A stretch of DNA of 64,000 nucleotides from Anseranas semipalmata (lineage: Eukaryota; Chordata; Aves; Anseriformes; Anseranatidae), in contig VXAA01003997.1 in the NCBI GenBank assembly GCA_013399115.1, forward strand, positions 945,713 to 1,009,712, given 5' to 3'. A model generated the notes under the pieces. It was not told the DNA's origin. It did no database searches and saw only the letters and a program-made list of their open reading frames with translations. How positions within the stretch are numbered: position 1 is the stretch's first letter; each line of letters opens with the position of its first letter. Below, piece after piece: positions 49,599-61,282 of the stretch. Position numbers and translations under genes: made by a program.

Positions 49599-52500
49599 CT
49601 ACCCAGTCAAGAGAGGATGGAAACAGGGACTACCACGTGCTCCTTCCCAGGTGATGGACAGGTAGAGAGATGCACAGGTACGAAACCCCAGTTAGGAAAT
49701 CAGCAGCAACAGCGAGAAAATAAGGGCTCAACGTACATGGTAGCAAAAGTTAGCAGCAGCCTGCCTCCCATATCCTTGCGTTTTCAAGTATTTCATAGTT
49801 CAACGAACTGAAAACAAGGCTGCAGGAGGGAGAGATGAAGGGTAGTAACGTCAGCAGATGACATGCTGATGTAAGGCAGTATCTGACAGGACTGTCAGTT
49901 CTTAGAGAGAACTAAGTGATATGGATGGACAGGGAATATAACACCAATGAAATTCGGTATTAACAAATGCAAATTAATACACACCAAATGCAAACTTTTG
50001 CATTCATTATAAAACCTCACATGATTTTTAAATAAACTATTAACTCTAGAAAGAAACTTGGAATGGCTCAGTAAAAATCTATGCTCAAGACACAGCCATG
50101 GTTTAAAAGAACAAAAAAACAGAATCACAAATTCCACAGCTGTGCATGAATAGAACTGAGATAATGAATAAAGTTATTCTAATAAATGTCTTCCAGAAGA
50201 CAACAGTGCAGGCTCTTCTAAAATACTATGCTGTGCTAGCCACCCCAGAAGATGCTGCTAAACCCGCCGTGGTTCCAGAAACAGGCAACGTGTCTGGCTC
50301 TGGGAATGGAAAAACAGGTAAGGGCCAACCAATAGTGCCAAGATCCAGGAAGAAGACCATACAGCCAACCATAATCTGATTAAAAATCAAGCTTTAGATT
50401 GGAGATAGTCTGTGACCTGGTGTTTGTTCACTGCACAGCCCACCAGAGCTTCTGAGACTCGTACAAGTGAGGAAGACACCCCACACAGACTGTATCCAAG
50501 AACTGCTTAGAGAAACATTTAACTTTGCTTTGAGTGCTGTCTGGTTTCAGACTCACCTCTTACATAGCTCTAAAATATGGACTTTGATGACACGTTGGTG
50601 CATTTCCTATCTGGAGATCTGACAGACCTTTTTGGAAGCCATCTACACCAGCCATAGAGCTCTCCTCCTCCTTTTGTTGCTCCACAGATAACGGACACAA
50701 CGGGACACTACATAAATTGCTCAAAGCTCAAATTGTTTTGAAAACTGGATACTAAGCATTTGAGAATGTACTATTTCCTTAATGATTCTCTCAGTACTGC
50801 ATGTGTTGCTAAAGATGTCTAAACCCTTTCACCTCAGGAAGTATATATTTAGCGTCATGTGTGGGCAAAGAGCTATTTTCTCAGAGAACTTAATGTCCTG
50901 GCTTGAAGTTTAGCTAAATCAATACCCCACAGATTAAAGCACCTCACTGCCCTCTGAGAGGAAACCAGAAGAATTTCCTTCCTAGTGAAGAAAAATAAAG
51001 GCTTTATGCATTTCATAAGCTAGGGAAACATGATCAACTCTGATATACTTCTCAACAGAGAAAGTAATTAAGTTGTCTTTGTAGGCCAAGAATTTAGCCA
51101 CCAAGATTTGTTATGTTTCTCAAGCGAGCCTTGTGTCTTCAGGTTTCACCAAGCAGACCACCACAGTCATTAAGCCTCCAGCCTCCGCTTCTCAAGGACG
51201 GGAACCCTGCGACTTTCCAGCTGCAGTCACTGACAGCTGCCGAGACAGAGCTGTCCGGAATGTGGGCCTACACAAGTCTCCTTCCAGGAGCCTGTCACAG
51301 CAACTGACTAAAGCGAGGCTTAGCGGCAACTTCCTCAAAACAGTCATTTTTCTACCCAAAGGTATCACTACAGAGCCAGGATATAAGAAAAACCTTACTT
51401 TTCATTAACATTCATGATAGGGAGGTCCAGGTATCTGCCTTTCCACCCTAGGAGAGCAACCAGTATTGCTGTCCAAGTCACTGCTTTTCCAGGCTGTTAG
51501 CTCCTCCAGTGGGATTTGAATGAGCTGGAAGAGGTTACCCATCTTCTTCACAGGGTCTCCTTCTAAAAGTCCCTTCGGCCTGAGACATCAGCTCAGGAAA
51601 AGTAACACATTCAAGTCTGTGTGGGCCTACTCATTTTCTTTCACTACTAAAGACCCAGTCATCATCTCTTTACCAACTGGAAGGTGACAACCAGGTTCTC
51701 TCACTCTCCCGATACCAATTCCATTGAGATTAAGTCCTTAAATATGACGAAAGCCACCCCATACTTGGGAAAAAATCTCAATGGCCACCTTCCAATTATC
51801 CACCAAACTGTGTTAAGACAATCCCAAGTGGGGGATGGAATATCAACAAACAAATAATTCAGCAGCAATTATTTCAGTATAGATGCTAGAGAAGTGCAAT
51901 GCCACCAACAAAACTGTGTACGTACATAAAATAGCTTGTAATTTCCTTCCTTCTTTCCTGCGAGTTCCTACACAACAGTGAATTAGCAACACTCAACAGG
52001 TCTGCCTGCTTGGAAGATGCAAGTGTCACCAGTGAAGGAGACGCAACTGAAAATCCTCCACTGTTTCCTCTAGAAGCTCATCAACTCCAGTCGCAGAAAG
52101 CACGTGCCACCGCTTGCTGCTCCCCGCTACGTTCACCTCTGGGCAGTGTTAGATTTTGCTCCCTAACACAACAATTCTCTTTAGTTAACAGCTTGCAGAA
52201 GATGACGGCTCGTCCACATCTAAGAGTTTCACAGGTCTATCGGAGGTCACCACTTAAGAATTACAAAGATCAGAGCAAAATAAAGCTTTCAGGGGAGCAG
52301 TGTGTGTAGAAAAAGACCCGTTCCCTGACAACAGCTATCTGTACTCTTAACATAAAATGGAGTTGCTTGTCACAAACCTGAGATTAGTGGACGCGTGATG
52401 AAAACAGTAACCCTTTCAACTCAATTTCAATTCTTTGAGAACAGCCATAAGCCTGTCCTCAGGATACAGGTGCCAATGGACTTTTGTAGAGCCCGGAACA

Positions 52501-52718
52501 AAGAGCAGGCACTTGCAAAAGGAGGATATGAAAGCACAATATACATCCTGAGCACAAAATCTACACTTCAGCTGTAATGAAAGGCTGTGCCTGCAAGAAG
52601 CAGGGCCACGCAAAACCAAGTGAGACATCAACGGGAAAGCACATATCTGACATCTATTCCAACTTGTTCAACAACACATTCAATGTTTCACTGTAAACAG
52701 CATCCTGGGAGAGGGAGG

Positions 52719-52737
52719 AAAAAAAAAAAAAAAAAAA
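52719..52737. repeat. 19-base A run
   Basis: Simple A homopolymer following a purine-rich GGGAGAGGGAGG stretch. Confidence 0.9.
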
Positions 52738-55488
52738 GAGGAAAAGCACTGAAAATGAGAACATTTCAATGTGCCCAAAATCCCACCCATTGCAAGGACC
52801 TGAGACACTGGCACGTCCCAGGCAGATCCCACTCCACTGAGGTGCCTGGTTAGTCCTGTCCAGAAACAAATGCAGTTTGCTCTCTCCACTACCACAGGTG
52901 ACAGTCGCCTTTACACAGCTGTCTTGGGCAGAAGCTAGGAGCCAGTGCTCCCGTTCAGACACAAGCCCTGCTGTGGTGGCAGGGTTCCATTGGAGGTTGT
53001 TAACAGCAGAGATTTCTTAGGTGTACATTTGTGTACTAACCCAATTTGAAGGATAAGCTAAAAAACAGAGGGCTTTTCCCAGCTTTGCCTGTACACTTTA
53101 CTCAATCAAAACAAAACTAAAATCTAGACGAGGAGATTCATTTATTTTTCTCACTGCAACCATAATTGGGTAGCCTAACTGCTCAGAAGATTATTCCAGT
53201 GATTCAATTGCCCTGCAATACAAATAAAGATATCTGCATAAAGTAGGCTGCAAAGTACTAAAAATTAAGACCTAATTAATTATACATTTGTGCAGCATTG
53301 CCCTCTATTAGAGTTTAGAAAACTGAAGGCAACGTGCTATTATACATCATGTGCTATTATTCACATAAGTGTCTAAATTACAGAGTTTGGGAGATAGTAG
53401 TTATGAACGTATTAAAAAGCCATTTAATTCACCATATAATACACAGACTCTGTTAGAGATTGAAATAGGAAACATAAAAGCAGCATTTGAATAGCAAGTC
53501 TCAATCAGAAATTATTTCTGCTGCCATAATGACAGATTCTCCCTCCAGAATTTGGTTTCCTCTCTCACATGGAGAGGCAGCAGGCGCTGGAGAAGCATTT
53601 CTGGAGTCTGATTCATGCACTTCATATTTACCTTCTTTAAAGAGAAAAATAAAAGCATGTTGAGTACAAACTGTGAGAGGAGTTCACAACTCTTCAGACA
53701 GCTGTATGAAACTGCTGATATAAACCGGATAAGGACGAAGTCAAAGGACCTGCATAAATCACGTTTAGTCTGAATGTTTAGACCAGAAACTACTGGGGGA
53801 TGATGAAGAAAACCATCTACATTGGAGAGAGCAGTGATACAGGTCAGGTTATCTCAGAAGCAGAGAACATCCTTGGATGTGCAAATAATTAAATGTGTGG
53901 ATAAAAATCAATCACATGTGTGCAGCGTATGCTATGGTGCCTTGGCACAGCTTGCTCACACACAAATGAAGATGCTGAGTAGCCGTCAATCATATGGCCC
54001 TTAATGAATCCCTGCTGATGCTTCACACCCAGCTATCACCTTTTGCATTTCTTTTTTATCCTTTTCACCTCGTGCCTCATTGATTACAAGCTCCACCAGC
54101 ACTGGAATTTCTTCAGCTTGATGGCACGCCAGGCAGGCGGGGAGCGCTGGGGACAGGTTTCGGCTGAGCAGCCAGCCCTGGGCCGGTGGCAGCATCCTGC
54201 CAGTGCCACCTCCGACAGAGAGCAGGGCTGGGGACCGATGGGGAGCCTGATGGGCTCCCCAGACCTGTGCACGCCCCCCCCGGCCCTGCATGGACCAGTC
54301 ACTTCTAAGTAAAACCATTCCCGCCCTGTGAATGCAAACTCCCAAAACACAAATTCAAGGTTTTATCCACTCAGCATTTCAGAAGCCATTTAATGTCAGA
54401 AATAGCTTTCTGAACACTCCCTTCCTTTTCCCTCAGAGAACTTCACACAGCATCAGGAAGAGTGAAGAAAACTTCCTCTCAGAATTTAAAGTATTTTTAA
54501 ATATAAATACATAATCAAAACAGGCTAAAAATATTTAAAAGATTTCCTAAACTGTGGTTTGTATCATGTGAAGGGATTTATGTGCCTTTATCATAGAAGC
54601 CACAGCTGTTAAAACAGTGTCTGACATTCCATTTTTCATCTCATTATTCCTTCAGCAGCAATTCACATTAACCACAGTGTATCTTTTATCTTAACAGTTG
54701 ATAAGATTTTCTGAAGTACAAATTCATACAACTTATATTTGAGTTAAGAAGGCTATTACCATCTTCACGTCTGAGACAGACAAACTGCAGCTGCCCCAAC
54801 ACTTGATAGTACAAAAGCGAGATAAGCAACAGCTTTCCCAAATTGGGATTTTAACCACTCGGTATACATGCCCTCAGTTAGCAGGCCTAAGCAGAAAGGA
54901 GCCCTGCTCCACAATCTGCTTCTACAGCCAAATGTGCCACACACTGATTCTGTAACAGTAAGAGGTGGCACTGAGTTCATCACTACCTGTAACTAATATA
55001 TATATTTATAAAGTATAAATATAGCTCATGAGTCCGCTATTATACTAAATCACTTCCCAGTGTCACCTTCTCCTGCGCTCTCCATGTGCCGTGCAGCTAT
55101 CCCTGCCAAGTTTGGCCAAAAAGGTGGAAATGGGTAACAGAAGTTGCATCATTTTCATCATATTCTACTCTGCTCTAGCAACATACATGTTGTTCTTCTT
55201 TTCACTTCTCCACATATTCTTCCTGCTTGTTCTCAGTGATGTGGGCCTAAAGCTCTTGAAAAGGAGCACGAATATAAAACTACACATTGCATTTAGCCTG
55301 AATGCGGTCTTTGAAAGTTTCCAAGTTAGCCTTTTTTTGGATTCAACAACTAACTCTTGGAAGAGCTAACAGCAGCACCTTTCTTGTATCCTTGCAGATG
55401 AGATGGCCATGACTACTGCTATTCCCCAAACCTCCACTTCATACCTCTCCCAGTTTTCTCCGCCTTAAATCTTCAGAAGCAGAGGGGG

Positions 55489-55553
55489 AAAAAAAAAAAA
55501 AAAAAAAATAAACGCCACCTGAAAAAAAAAAAAGTCTGGAGGAAAAAAAAAAA
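55489..55553. repeat. cluster of three A runs
   Basis: A runs of 20 (55489-55508), 12 (55522-55533) and 11 (55543-55553) bases are separated by short unique spacers. Confidence 0.9.
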
Positions 55554-55856
55554 GCTAAAAATTTCCTTTCAAATTGTTTGCCCTTATTTTGACCTGTCTT
55601 ACTGGAAGTTAATTTAAAACTAAGAGAGCAGTTTTCAAGGCACGAAAAAACCACCAGAACTGAACTTTTATATTAAGGAGAGGAAAGAGCTTGGAAACGA
55701 GTATCTCAATATCAATGCTTTTAAAGTGTTGAACAGGAAATTCATGAAAAGCAGTCCTCAGCCAGAAACATTTTTTTGGTTCTTGTAAGCATACCAACAT
55801 ATCATAACTTTGTCCAAACTTCTAACTGCACATATTTCAGGGAATCGGGTAAGTTT

Positions 55857-55878
55857 AAAAAAAAAAAAAAAAAAAAAA
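55857..55878. repeat. 22-base A run
   Basis: Simple A homopolymer. Confidence 0.92.
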
Positions 55879-56062
55879 GTCTCTTTTTACTCAAAAGCAC
55901 CTAGGAACTTACATTTTCAAGAAAATCTCCTCATTTCAACTTGGAGAGCCCCAGTTCAGCACAGAGTGCCAGGAGCAGTCCTCTAGAACAATGCAGCTGC
56001 TTGAGTCGCAAACGAGCCGGTGGGCTTTGCCTTCCTCTCCGACCAAATCGATTGCTGATGGG

Positions 56063-56083
56063 AAAAAAAAAAAAAAAAAAAAA
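56063..56083. repeat. 21-base A run
   Basis: Simple A homopolymer, 185 bases after the previous one. Confidence 0.92.
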
Positions 56084-59000
56084 GATTAAACACTTAAGTA
56101 ACTTCAAGCAGGGTCTAGACAGCTATTTTCCATTCAGCTCTTTCTGTCGGTGACTTCAGGTCACTTATGAAGTCTTTTCTCATCTTAAAGATCTACAATA
56201 AAAGAACTGAACTGCAAGTAAACGAGCAACAGCCAGATGAATTTCACTCGTGCCAATTCCTGGCTGTCACACCATGTCCACGGATGTAGCCACCAACATG
56301 CTAGTTATCATCTACATGACCAACCACTAGCTTGCAGCTGCCATTCCTAACACCAATGCTAACACCCGTGGTGCTTACAGCTTCCATCTGAAAGCCAAAA
56401 GTGAAGCCAGATTAACAGATAAAACTACCACATGGGTAACCGCAGAAAGGGGATGTGGCAAATATATCTTGCCTTGAAATACATCGCCCTCGAGTTTTCA
56501 CAGTTTAGGGTGCACTTTCACAGCTACCCGTTACAAAAGATGGCAATTACGCAGCTAAGTCACTCCTCATAATTTGTAAGATGGAATTTGTAATGTGGAA
56601 TCTGTTGAATTGTTTTCACCAAATGCACGAGTGGTAATCGTGCTATCTACAGCAGTAACACTGCCACCCTTCCTCCGGTCCCCTGAAGCCCCCTGGGGGA
56701 GCTCAGCAGTGCTGGCCGCACACCCAGGCACGGCTGCTCGTCCCAGCCGTCGGTCGGTGCCACGACTGCACCCTCAAAAAGTGTCCCCAACAGCAGCAAG
56801 GGACGAGCTGAGACACGGGAACTCGCCCCTCCAAGGTTCTGAAGCAACGGAGGTGGAGGAATCACCCCAGGGGCTATGGAAAACGATGCCTTGGGACGCC
56901 TACACCTCCAATCCCACTATGACTCAGTAAGAAAACACAGATGCATATCTAGTTTACTATCAACTGCACAGCATTACTCAAGCTGCCTCCCTCCACTTTT
57001 TCCCCAAAGCGCATCGGCACAGTTACCAAATATTTAATATATGCAGGAATCCTTACATAAACTAGACATTAGAGCATGTCTTAAATTCCCCAGCACCAGC
57101 GATGCACACAGACCCTTCCGTGATGAACGCAACGCGGTGATGCGGGGAACTGGAGAGAGGCACCTTCGTGGCACAAAGCCGCAATACCCGTGCTCCTTCG
57201 TTCTGATGTCTTGGAACGTGCAACATGGTTGCCTCAGCAACATAAATCTTCTCCTTGGTCATTAAATACTGTTTTTCAACATAATGTTAAAACCGGTCCA
57301 CAATAAAGTGTGTTTCTAAATAGAAAACTTTCCCCAAACAATGCTAAGAACACAAGTTAGGCAGCTTGACGTGACCAGATGGTTTAAGAAAGAAAAACAA
57401 AGGGCATTTAATAGCAAGCTTTTATTACTTGTTTTACAAAAAAAGTTAAAAGATAAAAATCAGAACATCAGCCACACTGAACATTCCTATCCATTTGAAC
57501 TTGGAGGGAAAAAGTTGTGCAGCTGGAAAGCCTTCATTAATCTTTTTCTATACTTCTGGTCACACAGGGACACGAGCAATGCTATTAAGGTTACCCACGG
57601 CGAGGGAGATATTCCATCATGATCACAGACAAAAGGTATGTCTGCAGAGAAAAGCCTCAAATACGCTGCAGGTTTAAGTTTTCCTTGGCAGAGAAGCACA
57701 ACCTGAAAAGGGAGATGGAAGAGAGATGCTCATGGCCCAACCCACGGCCAAAGACTGAATGAGGGCCAAGTGGCACTTGTGCCGGTGCCTCCTCTGCTCG
57801 GTGCCACAGCTCCCCTGCCTCTGCCCATGTTTAATCGTGCACAGAGCCATCAGTAATCCCCCACAGCTCTGCTTCTGCTTTCAGTGCAGAACCATGCAGT
57901 TTCTGAACGCTGTTCTGCATCAAACCCTGCAGTCAGCAGGCAGTCGCTAGACACTGGAGTCCAAACACAGACAGCCTCCTTCGCAAAGCACTACAGCCCA
58001 TTTCGTGGAAAAAAATACCAAAGTCAATAAATCTTTAGCTCCAGGTAATTTTGCCTTGTGTTTTCCAATTTCTTTATGGCAAGAAGTCGCACTAGGTGTC
58101 AAAGCTAAAGAGTGAATGTTTTCAACCAAAGACTATCCTGACCTCAATCCCTCACCAGCCTAATTCAGTCTCCAGCCTCCCCTCGTCAGACAAGTAGTTG
58201 GACTTAGTTATTGGATATACGTCAATTTTAAAGAAGTACCAGCTGGACCATTCGGCCTAAAAGCACACATCTGGAAAACAATATCCTGAAACTACAGCGG
58301 TCACCCTGTCTGCCAGGAAAGGCTGTCAAAAAGGCGCTCCAGCCTGGCTGGTGCTCAGGCACTGTCAGCCCACAGCCAAACCGAGAGCCAGACACCGACC
58401 CTGGCTTGTGCTCTTCGGGATCCAAATGACCCGGTCTCAAGGCTCTGTAGTATCAGGGGGACAAGAAGGGCATGAATTCACATGAACGAAGTGACATGCC
58501 TTTGAAACAAGATCTATGCCCCACTCACCTCAGAGGGAAGTACTTCAGCCCATCTATCCCATTAGCATCAGTGGGACAAGAACCTGGCCAAAAATTAGTC
58601 CTACAGGCATTAAGACACTGCTTAAAACACAAAAGCAAAGCAGAAGAATTAAGATGTTGCTAAGCGAAAGGAACAAAGGAGTTTTCTGGCAGTTAAAAAC
58701 ATTTTCCCAGACCATCAAAATCCCTGTGGTAACTTAACAGCAGCATCCCAAACCCTTCAGAGCAGAGGTCTGAGGATGTTGGAAACGATATCTTTCACGG
58801 AATGAAGCATGCACAGTGCCGTATGTAAGCCCTGACTTTCAGCGGCCCGCAGGTACACTCCTCCTCACAGCCAGCCCCATCTCACCCAGGCTCCAGTGGG
58901 TTAAGCACCATACTACGCATCACTAACAAGGGTGGTAAACACCTTTACAGAAGAAAAACATATTTCCTGCACCGCTAATAAGGCACGGAGCTTACCGCCT

Positions 59001-60900
59001 AAATAAAAGGTTCACCAGTGACACTCTATATAAAATCTCAAATTGCTGCCGTGAAGATTTTCAATGCAGTATTTAGGGAAGCCATCCGTCCTCCTTGCCC
59101 AAACATCCTCCCTCCCTGTCTTAATTTGCTGCCTTCATTTGCTACGCAGTTCTGCAAGGAGCAAGAACAGACGCTATCGGGATCGTTGCTCCCTGTCCCC
59201 ACAGGATGGAGATGGAGCAGGCAGCTCCCAACCTACCTACCAAAGGAGCAAGGCTGGTGATAGCAGGAAACTCAGAGTGACCTCCCAGCATTGCTCCTAG
59301 GACTGCTCGTCCTTCCCCACTGCTATGTTTAAAGATAAAATCACTTACCCGCAGTGGGGCTGCGCTGACATTTAAAAATGAAGAAAGGAAGATGGTGTGT
59401 GTTATTTTTATTTTTAAGACAGACAACTATAAAGCACAAACTAAGCCTGAAACCCGAGGGGGCTTCAGGTTACACACAACTGAGTTTAGTTCACAGTCAA
59501 ATATACCATTTAATTAATAGAAATGTATTAGGTAACTGCCTGTATTTAATGTACTGTTACTATAATTATGTGAGCAGTCAAGTCCTTCCTCAAGCCTTTG
59601 CATTGCAGCAAGCAGAGAAAAATCAAAACTCTACCAATGCCTTTTGAATCCACTTCATGGCAAGGTATGAGAGGCCACATAGGAAGTTGCACCCTCGGCC
59701 TGGGAAACCATATAGCCAAGGGCAGTCCAAAGACCAAAACAAGTTATAGAGCTCCTTCCCTTTCCCAGGCTGCGTAAACCAGCCCAAGTTACCCTTAGTG
59801 CTGCTTCCAAAGACAATTAGCAAAGTCCAGCCTCAACCAGCTTTCCAGAGCCCTGAGCACAACGAAGAGTACTACGCTACTCTGGAAAGAGAAAGTGTGA
59901 TAAACAAACTGAGGCACAGCTGGAAAGGAAACTGGGAAAGACTTGAGAAAACAAGAGACAAGAAATCCCAGAGCATCTCCCCGCAAAATGCTGGGTACTA
60001 CTTTGGGCCAAAGGCAATGAACATGTCCAGAATGAGGAGCCACCTTACACAGAATCCAAAATCATCTTTCTCGCTTCTCATTATCAAAATGATTCATTTC
60101 TTCCTAGACAAGACCTCAACAGTGCACTATAGAATGACTCGATACTTGTCTACAACAAACATCTCGCTTAATGCCAGCAAGATTAACACGCCTTCTGCAC
60201 ATTCCTAGCTTACGGCTGCCAAAGTTCTTGTGAAGATATTCCATCACGAGCCCTCCTGCAGCCTAGCGGGCTCCTTCGCTGGTCAGCCTCTTATTTCCCC
60301 AGTAAGCAGGCCCTTCATCACTTTACCTCCAACACCTCTCTCCCGTGGTTTAGAGTTTTTCTCTTCATGCCATAATAAATGTTTTCTTAAAGACCTGATA
60401 AACCTAACATATTTATCCTAACTCACATGTCAAGGTGAGAAAAGACATTTACTCTGGCACAGCCTATCTGTGGATAAACTTATGTTGCAATTTTTCCCAT
60501 TTCCCTTCTTGTTTGTAATTATTCTTTCCTTCAATATTTGTTTTAAAACTTTACATATTACAAGACTGACTGTTTCTGCTTCAAACACACCAGGGCTGCT
60601 ACCATTTAGGAAAATAACTAACTTTTGCACAAGTTCATGTTCTATAAGAAACAGCAAAGAATGAAAACTTGATACTTCAGTGTGCAGGGCAGAAGTCTAA
60701 GAACTGTTTCAAGGTAAAAAACAACAACCACAAAACACTGAAAACCCACAAAATTCTCTTTCACTACAAACGTGGCCGATGTACAAGTGGAGAATAAACA
60801 ACATGCTTACGTCACCCAAGCAAACAGACTTTTTCTAGAGCTTCTCATTCACTTATCCCAAGAAGTAGTCTGCTGAGAAACGGAAATTCAGAGTTTGTTT

Positions 60901-60960
60901 TCACAGAATCACAGAATCATTTAGATTGGAAAAGACCTCCAAGATCACCTAGTCCAACCT
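60901..60960 (-). mobile_element. CR1 3' tail fragment
   Basis: Sixty bases carry the complement of a CR1 3' end: a tandem CACAGAATCACAGAAT motif, then GGAAAAGACCTCCAAGATCA and AGTCCAACC. Only the untranslated tail is present, so this is a severely 5'-truncated insertion. It lies about 75-120 bases from the CpG-rich segment that follows. Confidence 0.92.
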
Positions 60961-61035
60961 TGGTTTTCCCCTCAATAGAAAAAAAAAATCCACATTTTTC
61001 TTAACAGAACGTATCCATTGATTTCTCTTCTTTAT

Positions 61036-61282
61036 CGGATACGTACAGCAATGGCGTTCTTATCTCCATGACCGATACCAGCCCCACAGCAGCGGGAATC
61101 GGCCAAGTGACCGACCCTGTGCCGCGAGCCCCGGCGGCGTTCGGCCGCCCTGCGCCGGGGCAGGAGCACGCGAGACCCTCCTTCCAGCCCCGCCGCTGGC
61201 ACGCCGCGCTCCTCCTCTGCAATCCCGCGCGCCTGTCCCAGGGTCACCCACGCGTATGCTCGTGCAGAGCGGTCACCGACAT
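61036..61282. promoter_or_regulatory. small CpG island, candidate promoter or 5' exon
   Basis: In 61081-61260 I count 135 G+C in 180 bases (75%) and 24 CpG. With 80 C and 55 G the expected number is about 24, so observed/expected is about 1, whereas the rest of the window is AT-rich and CpG-poor. Compact CpG islands in vertebrates usually mark promoters or first exons. All frames through the GC-rich core give Arg/Ala/Pro-rich peptides of no recognisable family. On the minus strand an ATG with G at -3 and +4 lies at about 61072-61074, followed by a possible GTACGT donor. The direction is not settled by the sequence, but the strand asymmetry of the window would fit minus-strand transcription. 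Confidence 0.5.

Larger units (their letters stand above)
46414..60900. other. largely non-coding stretch
   Basis: No recognisable gene. It contains an AAT repeat, a T run (49015-49028), the 44-bp repeat pair at 47.7 and 49.2 kb, and a cluster of A runs at 55.5-56.1 kb. It also holds AT-rich low-repeat sequence at 53.14-53.47 kb and a GC-richer patch at 54.12-54.31 kb. Open frames of up to 149 codons show no domain; one possible exon is listed separately. Confidence 0.45.

Noticed and set aside
50197..50317. Plus-strand exon-like segment with TCTTCCAG acceptor and AACAG/GTAAGG donor, open for 40 codons
   Set aside because: The splice borders are good, but the peptide is Ala/Val/Gly-rich and unrecognised, and its strand is opposite to the other candidates. 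It is left as a possible pseudo-exon.
52010..52309. 99-codon plus-strand open frame with an acidic start
   Set aside because: It looks protein-like at the N-terminus but has no family signature and no supporting splice or promoter context.
54120..54310. GC-richer patch considered as a second CpG island
   Set aside because: G+C is raised but CpG is sparse compared with 61.1 kb, and the patch has no promoter-like core.
57566..57642. Splice-like borders on both strands around the same 75 bases
   Set aside because: A strong pyrimidine-rich AG and a GT donor appear on each strand. Both cannot be real, which illustrates how common false exons are here.
59798..60208. 136-codon plus-strand open frame, Lys/Ser-rich
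   Set aside because: It has no recognisable motif or repeat and no promoter context. An AT-rich window of this size is expected to contain such frames.
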